Assembly (NCBI RefSeq): GCF_026239675.1
Contig: NZ_JAPIVQ010000003.1
Coordinates: 558,001-622,000, forward strand
Direction: 5' to 3'
From: Pedobacter sp. PLR
Lineage (GTDB): Bacteria; Bacteroidota; Bacteroidia; Sphingobacteriales; Sphingobacteriaceae
Length of the DNA stretch: 64,000 nucleotides
Made by a program: the position numbers and the translations under genes. Below are positions 55,759 through 63,013 of the stretch, one piece after another; the stretch's first letter is position 1, and every line of letters begins with the position of its first letter. The notes under the pieces were generated by a model that worked only from the letters and a program-made list of their open reading frames with translations, did not search any database and was not told the DNA's origin.

Positions 55759-55945
55759 AAAAACGGTTGTGTTGATTTTATATTAAAATTAAGTGTTATT
55801 TATCATCAGATTGATATAAATGTCAACGCAATCGTTTGATCATGAGTGTAGATAGTGTAAAGGGGGATTGCAGTTGAAAAATAGGGGCAATAAACAATGT
55901 TTGTGCTATGGCTGTTGTAAGGTATGGTTGGTCAGGTTTAAATGA

Positions 55946-56548
55946 ATGCTCATGATTGATGAAGATTTGCTGATTAAGTTTGGCGCTAAACTCGTGGTTT
56001 TTGAAAAAGGGGAGATTGTATTCAGACAGGGAGACAGCCCCAGGTATTATTTTCAGATTCAAAATGGAGCGGTCAAAATGAATAACTTTAACGATGGTGG
56101 GAAGGAGTTTGTTCAGGGCTTGTTTACCGCTGGTGACAGTTTTGGAGAACCACCGTTGTTTATTGAGGATCTTTATGCAACTAATACGTCAGCATTAATA
56201 CATTCAGCGCTTTTCCTGTTGCCCAAAAACAGGTTTTTGCAGCTGCTGAAAGAGAATCCTGATGTTCATCTTGCTGTGACTGTTAACCTGGCGAAAAGAC
56301 TTTATTTCAGGTCTATTATGGCTTCTGAGATTTCTTCTCAGGAACCGGAACATAGGGTGCTGAAATTACTCGACTATTTTAAAATCAAGGTATTTTGTAT
56401 CGCTTCGGATCAAAAATACCGGGTAGAAATCACCAGACAGCAAATTGCTAACCTGACCGGGTTAAGGGTGGAGACAGTCATCCGGTCGATTAAATCTCTG
56501 GAAAAAAAAGGAGAACTTCTGATAGATAACCATAAGGTATATCGGTAA
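55946..56548 (+). CDS. Crp/Fnr family regulator, next to azurin gene
   Basis: A 200-residue protein: cyclic nucleotide-binding-like domain (VFEKGEIVFRQGDSPRYYFQIQNGAVKM) and a C-terminal HTH (VEITRQQIANLTGLRVETVIRSIKSLEKKGEL). Only one Cys is present, so it lacks an Fnr-type Fe-S cluster. The recognition helix GLRVETVIRSI is of the Fnr/Dnr style. A TGAT-N4-ATCA palindrome just downstream suggests it activates the azurin gene. Confidence 0.88.
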   Translation: MLMIDEDLLIKFGAKLVVFEKGEIVFRQGDSPRYYFQIQNGAVKMNNFNDGGKEFVQGLFTAGDSFGEPPLFIEDLYATNTSALIHSALFLLPKNRFLQLLKENPDVHLAVTVNLAKRLYFRSIMASEISSQEPEHRVLKLLDYFKIKVFCIASDQKYRVEITRQQIANLTGLRVETVIRSIKSLEKKGELLIDNHKVYR

Positions 56549-56557
56549 TTGTTTTTA

Positions 56558-56581
56558 ATCTTATGATCTCGATCATAAGAT
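56558..56581. promoter_or_regulatory. Fnr-like palindrome in the azurin promoter
   Basis: Perfect 11-base arms ATCTTATGATC (56558-56568) and GATCATAAGAT (56571-56581) around TC. The centre reads TGAT-CTCG-ATCA, the core of Fnr/Dnr sites. Its centre is about 40.5 bases before the predicted start, the classic class II activator position. Confidence 0.65.
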
Positions 56582-56598
56582 CAGGCTGCGGATCCCGA

Positions 56599-56626
56599 TA
56601 ACTTTGTAATACATAACACATGTTAT
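56599..56626 (+). promoter_or_regulatory. Azurin promoter -7 element and leader palindrome
   Basis: TAACTTTG (56599-56606) matches the -7 consensus. Right after the predicted start is CATAACA-CA-TGTTATG (56612-56627), a second inverted repeat that could be an operator or RNA hairpin. Confidence 0.55.
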
Positions 56627-56647
56627 GGGGATTAAAATCAATCAAAA

Positions 56648-57157
56648 ATGAAAAGGTCTCTAAGTATCATCGCATTGCTCGCGATCATGGCATTCAGTTT
56701 TAATTCATGTGGCGGTGGGAAAGAGGATAAAACAAAAGCCCCTGCCGAGGAGCAATGGGCACCCACACCTGTTGAAGAAATCAGCAATACGTTAACCCTG
56801 TCAGCTCATGATGAGATGAAATACGACCAGACCGTATTAAAGGCCCTTGCAGGAAAGCCAATTACCTTAACCTTTACCCATATCGGGACCATGGATAAAA
56901 ATGTGATGGGGCATAATTTTGTGCTGCTTACTCCGGGAACTGATATTGATAATTTTGCGACAATTGCCTTAACCGCAAAAGACAATGATTTCATCCCTAA
57001 ATCCTTAAGCAGTAAAATTATTGCACATACCAAACTACTTGGAGGCAATGAATCTGATACCATCGAGTTTACTGTTCCGGAAAAAGGAACCTATGATTAC
57101 ATCTGTACTTTTCCCGGTCATGTTGCTACAATGAGGGGTAAACTGATTGTCCAATAA
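56648..57157 (+). CDS. Azurin-like blue copper lipoprotein
   Basis: A 169-residue protein with lipobox FNSCG after the signal peptide and a linker of about 30 residues, then a cupredoxin domain. Copper ligands are His in NVMGHNFVLL and Cys, His, Met in CTFPGHVATMRG. Azurins carry single electrons in the periplasm, for example to nitrite reductase or cytochrome c peroxidase. Its Crp/Fnr neighbour and promoter site suggest control by oxygen or redox state. Confidence 0.93.
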   Translation: MKRSLSIIALLAIMAFSFNSCGGGKEDKTKAPAEEQWAPTPVEEISNTLTLSAHDEMKYDQTVLKALAGKPITLTFTHIGTMDKNVMGHNFVLLTPGTDIDNFATIALTAKDNDFIPKSLSSKIIAHTKLLGGNESDTIEFTVPEKGTYDYICTFPGHVATMRGKLIVQ

Positions 57158-57169
57158 ACTTTTTATGTT

Positions 57170-57748
57170 TTATGCCTTTTGTGTTTTAACCAGGTATTGT
57201 CTGGCGGAATCACATAAAGCAACAAAAGCGCCAGCCATCATAATGATGTCTTTTACAACTAATCTGCCGCGGCCGGAAAGTAATGGGAAACCATGGTTCG
57301 GATCCCCGAGGTCAGGAACCCAGTTGTCTTTGGTCGTGATTAAAAAGGAAAGGGTCACAACCGACATGATGATGACCATCGCTGCGCCAGCCATACCAAT
57401 GCCGGGGTTATAAGTGTTTAGCAATAGCATGATGCCCAAAACAACCAACACCGCGCCTAATCCATAAGAAAACAGATAAGTGTTGTTGGCAGTATGCCAG
57501 GCAATTTTATCGGGATTGGCTTCGCCTTCTTTTTGCATATAGGGTTTGTATTCGGAAGGATGCGCGTAAAAGAACGACATCACCGGAGAGTTTGCCACAA
57601 AAGGAACAATGCCCTCTGCTTCATAATTGTAAACTTTTAGTCCACCAATCCAGATCAGCACAATGGCGATCGCAATGCGGATTAAACGGGTGCTCAGCGA
57701 AGATAAACCAGCAAGGGTTTGAAGGAAGGAGGAAAATTGAACAGACAT
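57170..57748 (-). CDS. DUF417 (YkgB/RclC) family membrane protein
   Basis: A 192-residue protein with four membrane segments and the DUF417 pattern RIAIAIVLIWIGGLKVYNYEAEGIVPFVANSPVMSFFY. RclC of E. coli belongs here and is linked to reactive chlorine resistance, but its mechanism is unclear. It converges on the azurin gene with 12 bases between stops and is read from the same side as the AraC gene upstream. Confidence 0.9.
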   Translation of the reverse strand: MSVQFSSFLQTLAGLSSLSTRLIRIAIAIVLIWIGGLKVYNYEAEGIVPFVANSPVMSFFYAHPSEYKPYMQKEGEANPDKIAWHTANNTYLFSYGLGAVLVVLGIMLLLNTYNPGIGMAGAAMVIIMSVVTLSFLITTKDNWVPDLGDPNHGFPLLSGRGRLVVKDIIMMAGAFVALCDSARQYLVKTQKA

Positions 57749-57815
57749 AAGCTTTGATATTAAGCTTCAAAGTTCGGCATCTGTTATCCCTTAAACCATG
57801 GACGATACCTGTGTA

Positions 57816-58682
57816 TTAGATGGACAAATCAGCCACAATAGATATTCCTGTTTTCTCTCTGAAGAGTTGTGGAGATACACCGGTCATCTTTTTGAAGAAG
57901 CGGCTGAAGTAGTATTCATCTTCAAAATTGAGTTGATAAGCCACTTCTTTAATGCTTTTCCGGGTAAGGTGCAGTAGTTTTTTAGCTTCCAGGACCAGTC
58001 GTTCCTGAATGAGGGTAGTTGGTGTTTTGCCGAAATGTTTTTTACAGCGCTTGGTAAAGGTATTCGGATTCAGGTGTAACAGATTAGCATAATCGGCGGG
58101 TTTACGCAAGGTCAGGAAGTTTTCTTCGAGAGCCGTTTGAAAGGCTTCCATCAAGGCCTCTTTGGCAGGCTGCACCATGGCCGGCATTGATTTCAATTTA
58201 ATGCGACTGGATTGTGCCAGAAACAATTGCAGATAGGCGGTCAGGACCGCTTCACTCGGTTGCTCGCTACTCAGCTCACTCTTTAACTGGGTTAATAAAG
58301 AATCAAATGATTCCGCTTCTTCCGGACTTAAGGATATGGAGGGTTCCAGAAAAATATTATTGAACAAAAGGCCATTACAGGCCACCTCGGCTTTATGGTA
58401 AGCAATGCAGTAAAAATCACCATGAAACTGCAACATCATCAGCTTTCCCTTCGGGATTTCTTTGAAATGGATGGTCTGGAATGGTGTCGCAAAAAATATC
58501 ACCGGCCCTTCAAAAGAGAAGTTTCCGAAATCAGCCTGGAAAGAACCTTTGCCTTCGGGGATAAACAGGATGGTATAGACCGGATAGGATACAGGTTCGC
58601 TGAGCTGCTTCACAGAAAGCTGTTGAAGGGATAGCAAAGGATCGCCTGATACCGAAATGATCTTTTTTTCTGTATATTTCAA
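57816..58682 (-). CDS. AraC family transcriptional regulator
   Basis: About 288 residues; initiation appears to be TTG at 58682, as no ATG is near. The C-terminal AraC domain is clear (LLHLNPNTFTKRCKKHFGKTPTTLIQERLVLEAKKLL, SIKEVAYQLNFEDEYYFSRFFKKMTGVSPQLFRE). The N-terminus is a cupin-like sensing domain. It is 67 bases upstream of DUF417 and may control it; divergent from the second Crp/Fnr gene. Confidence 0.87.
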   Translation of the reverse strand: MKYTEKKIISVSGDPLLSLQQLSVKQLSEPVSYPVYTILFIPEGKGSFQADFGNFSFEGPVIFFATPFQTIHFKEIPKGKLMMLQFHGDFYCIAYHKAEVACNGLLFNNIFLEPSISLSPEEAESFDSLLTQLKSELSSEQPSEAVLTAYLQLFLAQSSRIKLKSMPAMVQPAKEALMEAFQTALEENFLTLRKPADYANLLHLNPNTFTKRCKKHFGKTPTTLIQERLVLEAKKLLHLTRKSIKEVAYQLNFEDEYYFSRFFKKMTGVSPQLFREKTGISIVADLSI

Positions 58683-58714
58683 TTGTTGGGGTTTTGGTCA
58701 ATAGCTATAAAAAT

Positions 58715-59356
58715 ATGAATTCATCCAGTATAAGCAATTATATAAATACGCTTTTTCCGCAGTTTGAGCCTGCTTTGAGAGAAAAGTTAATTGAACAGGT
58801 AACGATCAAAGATTTTAAAGCCGGTGAACACCTGATGCAAACCGGACAATATTTTCGTTCTACCGTGTTAATTGTGGAAGGACGGGTGAAACTGTATAGA
58901 GAAGGTACAGATGGAAACGAGTTTTTTATGTATTACCTGCAACCCGGGGAAGCCTGTGCACTATCCATGATTTGTGCCGCCAAACAGGAGTCCAGTAAAA
59001 TCATGGGAAAAGCAATTGAAGATAGTACGATTTTGATGGTGCCCATCACTTTAATGGACGACCTGATGAAGCAATACCCCAGCTGGTATTATTTTGTGAT
59101 GGAAACTTACCGTTCCAGATTTGAAGAGTTATTGCTGGTCATAGATAGTATTGCCTTTAACGGTCTGGATCAAAGGTTGAGCTTTTACCTGCAGAAACAA
59201 CAGGAACAGCTGCAAACAAATGAGCTACAGCTGACCCATCAGGAGATTGCTTCTGATCTGAATTCATCCAGAGAGGTGATCTCCAGATTGCTCAAAAAAA
59301 TGGAACAAAAGGGCGAAATAAAGTTGTACAGGAACTTTATTGAACTGAAAAAATAA
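58715..59356 (+). CDS. Crp/Fnr regulator with Cys-X5-Cys, sulfur module
   Basis: 213 residues from ATG 58715. A cNMP-binding-like domain is followed by the HTH (LTHQEIASDLNSSREVISRLLKKMEQKGEI). Cys81 and Cys87 lie in PGEACALSMICAAK and are the only cysteines I see in the protein, a possible thiol switch. The gene is immediately upstream of TauE, and two similar boxes (59363 and 61484) lie in front of the sulfur genes, so it is the likely activator of the group. Confidence 0.87.
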   Translation: MNSSSISNYINTLFPQFEPALREKLIEQVTIKDFKAGEHLMQTGQYFRSTVLIVEGRVKLYREGTDGNEFFMYYLQPGEACALSMICAAKQESSKIMGKAIEDSTILMVPITLMDDLMKQYPSWYYFVMETYRSRFEELLLVIDSIAFNGLDQRLSFYLQKQQEQLQTNELQLTHQEIASDLNSSREVISRLLKKMEQKGEIKLYRNFIELKK

Positions 59357-59362
59357 AACCTT

Positions 59363-59376
59363 GTGACAAAAGTCAC
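59363..59376 (+). promoter_or_regulatory. Crp/Fnr-type box and promoter of the TauE gene
   Basis: GTGAC-AAAA-GTCAC, perfectly symmetric, centred at 59369.5. A -7 element CATCTTTG lies at 59399-59406, giving a predicted start near 59410, so the box is centred at about -40.5. Confidence 0.65.
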
Positions 59377-59423
59377 CCTAAGTCAGGTGCAGAATTTACA
59401 TCTTTGTCCTAAAGGAAATAAAT

Positions 59424-60221
59424 ATGGAAGTTGTTGCATACCTGGCCTCGGCGCTGATTGGTATTTCATTAGGATTAGTAGGCGGTGGTGGGTCCATTTT
59501 AACGGTTCCGGTATTGGTGTATTTGTTTGGCATCGCGCCATTGATGGCCACCTCTTATTCGTTGTTTATCGTAGGGAGTACGAGTCTGGTAGGTGCTTAT
59601 CAGAATTATAAAAACGGTCAGGTACAGGTGAAAACGGCCTTGTTGTTCGGATTGAGTTCGGTAACTACCGTTTGGCTCAGCAGAAAGTTCCTGATTCCTG
59701 CCATTCCTCCTCATATCGCTTCTTTTAAGCATTTCGAGCTTACTGAAAACATGTTGGTGATGAGCCTTTTTGCGATACTGATGCTCATCGCCGCAATTGC
59801 CATGATCAGAAGCGGAAAGAATAATGTGGAAGAACCTACAGTTGCTAAAGATCTAAACCTTCCTAAGTTGTTGTTTTTTGGTGTCGGTATTGGCTTTATA
59901 ACAGGTTTATTGGGTGCCGGAGGTGGGTTTTTATTGATTCCTACTTTAGTCATATTATTGGGCTTACCCATGAAAGAAGCCATAGGGACTTCGCTTTTTA
60001 TTATCGCCCTGAATTCCTTAATCGGGTTCTCCGGAGATTTCGGTCATTTTGATATCGATTGGGTGTTTTTATTAAAGATTACCTTCATTGCCATTGTCGG
60101 TATTTTTATAGGTGGTAATCTGAGTAAAAAGGTGGATAGCAAGAAACTGAAAATTGGTTTCGGCTGGTTTGTGTTGATAATGAGTGTTTATATCCTGACG
60201 AAAGAGCTTTTGTTTAAATAA
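59424..60221 (+). CDS. TauE/SafE (TSUP) family sulfite/sulfur-compound transporter
   Basis: A 265-residue membrane protein with two repeated halves of about four helices each. ISLGLVGGGGSILTVPVLVYLFG and FITGLLGAGGGFLLIPTLVILLGLPMKEAIGTSL are the family hallmarks. TSUP proteins move sulfite, sulfonates or other small organic anions. The direction of transport is unknown; the neighbours suggest sulfite or thiosulfate export. Confidence 0.92.
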   Translation: MEVVAYLASALIGISLGLVGGGGSILTVPVLVYLFGIAPLMATSYSLFIVGSTSLVGAYQNYKNGQVQVKTALLFGLSSVTTVWLSRKFLIPAIPPHIASFKHFELTENMLVMSLFAILMLIAAIAMIRSGKNNVEEPTVAKDLNLPKLLFFGVGIGFITGLLGAGGGFLLIPTLVILLGLPMKEAIGTSLFIIALNSLIGFSGDFGHFDIDWVFLLKITFIAIVGIFIGGNLSKKVDSKKLKIGFGWFVLIMSVYILTKELLFK

Positions 60222-60301
60222 AACGGAGCAAAAGCCGGGTAGCAGGAGACTGAAAGTATGTTCTGATAACAGTATATAGTTTTTTAATAGTAATATATAA
60301 G

Positions 60302-60868
60302 ATGAATACGATGATAGATTTTATAAGGCAACCATGGCCCTGGTATTTCTCGGGGATTATGATTGTAGTAATTATGTTATTGCTCAATTTCTGGGGTAAA
60401 TCCTTTGGTTTTTCTTCCAATTTAAGAACGATGTGTAGCATAGCCGGTGCCGGTAAAAAGGTGAAGTTTTTTGATTTTGACTGGAAAGCACAACGCTGGA
60501 ACCTGCTGTTTTTAGTCGGTGCTATTATTGGCGGATGGATTTCTTCTGAATTCCTCTCTAATCCTAAGGCGCTGGACTTGTCTGCAGCTACGGTAAAGGA
60601 CCTTCAGGAAATGGGTGTTCATTTCAATGGTCAGCTAAATCCTGATGAATTGTTTGCGCTGGACGCACTGGCTTCTCCAAAAACATGGTTCCTGTTGCTT
60701 TTCGGAGGAGTTTTAGTAGGTTTCGGATCCAGGTATGCTGGTGGCTGTACCTCCGGACATGCAATATCAGGTTTGTCGAACCTGCAATTGCCTTCTTTAG
60801 TAGCGGTAATTGGCTTTTTTATTGGAGGATTGATCATGACCTGGCTGGTTTTGCCTTTCCTGATTTAA
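60302..60868 (+). CDS. YeeE/YedE family transporter, half-size, N-terminal type
   Basis: A 188-residue membrane protein with about four helices and the DUF395 signature GFGSRYAGGCTSGHAISGLSNLQLPS. In thiosulfate transporters of the YeeE/TsuA family, conserved cysteines in GGCTSGH line the sulfur-compound path. It is 80 bases after TauE. Together with the next gene it makes a split full-length transporter. Confidence 0.9.
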   Translation: MNTMIDFIRQPWPWYFSGIMIVVIMLLLNFWGKSFGFSSNLRTMCSIAGAGKKVKFFDFDWKAQRWNLLFLVGAIIGGWISSEFLSNPKALDLSAATVKDLQEMGVHFNGQLNPDELFALDALASPKTWFLLLFGGVLVGFGSRYAGGCTSGHAISGLSNLQLPSLVAVIGFFIGGLIMTWLVLPFLI

Positions 60869-60979
60869 GGAGAAGAAAGGGCTGACTAAGGATACAAGAT
60901 TCCCTCATTTAAAGCGAAGGTTCCAAATGAAATGGATTCCTGTTAAAAATTAACGATTACAAATTATTAAGCAGATCAC

Positions 60980-61393
60980 ATGAAATCAATAAAATATATA
61001 CTTGCCGGCATATTGTTCGGCATCATCATGAGTAAATCAGAAGCAGTATCCTGGTTCCGCATTCAGGAGATGTTTCGTTTTCAATCTTTTCATATGTATG
61101 GAATCATCGGAACAGCAGTGGTACTTGGTGTAATTGCGGTATTCCTGATTAAAAAGTTTCAATTGAAAGATTCGGAAAACCAATTGATTCAGTTTCCTGA
61201 AAAGGAAAGTAGCTATAAAAAATACATCATTGGAGGTACGATTTTTGGTCTGGGTTGGGCACTGACCGGCGCTTGTCCGGGGCCGATGTTTGTAAACCTT
61301 GGATACGGTTACCTAACGATGTTGATTGTCATTTTTGGTTCTTTACTCGGAACTTATCTTTATGGATTGTTAAAAGATAAACTCCCGCATTAA
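60980..61393 (+). CDS. YeeE/YedE family transporter, half-size, C-terminal type
   Basis: A 137-residue membrane protein with about four helices and the signature GWALTGACPGPMFVNLGYG, the second-half cysteine motif of YeeE/YedE transporters. Two-gene arrangements of this kind are common near persulfide dioxygenases and rhodaneses. It follows the previous half by 111 bases. Confidence 0.9.
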   Translation: MKSIKYILAGILFGIIMSKSEAVSWFRIQEMFRFQSFHMYGIIGTAVVLGVIAVFLIKKFQLKDSENQLIQFPEKESSYKKYIIGGTIFGLGWALTGACPGPMFVNLGYGYLTMLIVIFGSLLGTYLYGLLKDKLPH

Positions 61394-61483
61394 ATGATCA
61401 GTTTTGGTTGTTGTATTTACAAATCAATCACCAGGTTTTAAATGATAGGTTCAGGTATAAAATGATTAATTAATTGCTTGTGC

Positions 61484-61497
61484 GTGACCTATATCAC
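61484..61497 (+). promoter_or_regulatory. Crp/Fnr-type box upstream of the MBL-rhodanese gene
   Basis: GTGAC-CTAT-ATCAC, one base different from the TauE box. A GAAATTTG -7-like element (61521-61528) gives a predicted start near 61532, so the centre is at about -41.5. Confidence 0.6.
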
Positions 61498-61606
61498 AAA
61501 AAACACCGCCTTTTTATGCTGAAATTTGTATAGCATGAAACGTTAAAGGGGATGCAATGAATCCTTACAGGATTTGAATTAGTTTTTTACGTTAAATGAA
61601 TAAAAG

Positions 61607-62962
61607 ATGATTATAGAACAGTTTAAAGATGAGTTTTTAGCACATTATAGCTATGCAATAGTTAGTGAATGTGAGCAAAAGATCGTGTTGATAGATCCTG
61701 CGCGTAATCCTGAACCTTATTATGAATTTGCAAAGAAATTTGATGCAGAGATTATTGGGGTCATAGAAACACATCCTCATGCCGATTTTGTGAGTAGCCA
61801 CCTGGAGATTCATGAAACAACCGGCGCTACAATATATGCCCATAGTTTAACGGGTGCCGCTTATCCGGTACATTATTTTGATGAAGAAGCAACGCTTAGT
61901 TTTGGTAAAATAAAGCTGACCAGTATTCATACCCCGGGTCATTCACCAGATAGCATTTCGGTGTTGTTGGAGCATGATGGGGTCGCTAAAGCAGTTTTTA
62001 CCGGTGATACCTTGTTTATCGGAGACTGTGGCAGACCGGATCTGAGGGAATCTGTCGGGAACCTACAGGCGAAAAGGGAGAAGTTAGCCCTTCAGATGTA
62101 CCACTCGCTAAGAGATAAACTGATGGTGCTGGATGATGAGGTATTGGTTTATCCTGCACATGGTTCAGGTACTTTATGTGGTAAAGCTTTAAGTACGGCA
62201 AGTTCCAGTACGATCGGCGCAGAAAAGACCAGTAACTGGTCGCTACAGGAAATGAGCGAGTCAGATTTTATTAAAGAACTGACCACAGATCAGCCATTTA
62301 TTCCGAAATATTTTGGTTATGATGTAGACCTGAACAGAAAGGGTGCCCCTCATTTTAAACCCAATGTTGATCAGGTAGAATGGATTAAGCAACCGGAACT
62401 GGAAGAGATTAATGCAGCCATAATTGTCGTGGATGCCCGTCCGGAAGGCGATTTTAAGGAAGGTCATTATCCGGGAGCAGTGAATATTGTGTATGGTAAA
62501 AAGTTCGAAACCTGGTTGGGAAGCATCATCAGACCTGGCGAGCATTTCTACTTAACAGCCGCCAATCCTCAACATCTGGAAGAATTAATTCATCGCGCTG
62601 CAAGTATCGGTTATGAAGCGTGTATTGTAGCCGCTTTTGTAACGGATTCTGGTGATGTACTGATGCCGGTACTGCCTTTGGAATGCTTTATTGCCAATCC
62701 TGAGGAGTTTACCATTATTGATGTCAGGAATGCGAATGAAGTGAAAAAGAAAAAGGTTTTTGCTAATGCTACGAACATTCCTTTGGGTGAGCTGAGGGAA
62801 CGTATTATGGAAGTTCCGGCAGATAAACCGATTGTAGTACATTGTGCAGGAGGGAGCAGAAGCGCCGCCGGAAGCAGCATTATCGCTGCGGAATTTGGTG
62901 CAATAACTCCGGTCTACGACCTTGGAGCAGTGGTTAAAGATTTCGCGAAATCAGAGGAATAG
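61607..62962 (+). CDS. Persulfide dioxygenase-like MBL protein fused to two rhodanese domains
   Basis: A 451-residue protein. Residues 1-230 are an ETHE1-like metallo-beta-lactamase fold: VIETHPHADFVSSHLEIHE, HTPGHSPDSIS and FTGDTLFIGDCGRPDLR. Residues about 255-345 form a rhodanese-like domain without an active Cys (YLTAANPQHLE at that position). Residues about 360-450 form a second with the active-site Cys in VVHCAGGSRSAAGSS. ETHE1-type enzymes oxidise glutathione persulfide to sulfite, and rhodaneses move sulfane sulfur, so it likely acts in sulfide/persulfide detoxification. Confidence 0.92.
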   Translation: MIIEQFKDEFLAHYSYAIVSECEQKIVLIDPARNPEPYYEFAKKFDAEIIGVIETHPHADFVSSHLEIHETTGATIYAHSLTGAAYPVHYFDEEATLSFGKIKLTSIHTPGHSPDSISVLLEHDGVAKAVFTGDTLFIGDCGRPDLRESVGNLQAKREKLALQMYHSLRDKLMVLDDEVLVYPAHGSGTLCGKALSTASSSTIGAEKTSNWSLQEMSESDFIKELTTDQPFIPKYFGYDVDLNRKGAPHFKPNVDQVEWIKQPELEEINAAIIVVDARPEGDFKEGHYPGAVNIVYGKKFETWLGSIIRPGEHFYLTAANPQHLEELIHRAASIGYEACIVAAFVTDSGDVLMPVLPLECFIANPEEFTIIDVRNANEVKKKKVFANATNIPLGELRERIMEVPADKPIVVHCAGGSRSAAGSSIIAAEFGAITPVYDLGAVVKDFAKSEE

Positions 62963-63013
62963 GCTTCCTGATGTTGTTTAAAATGAATGCTATAAATAAT
63001 TATATTAGCGTGT

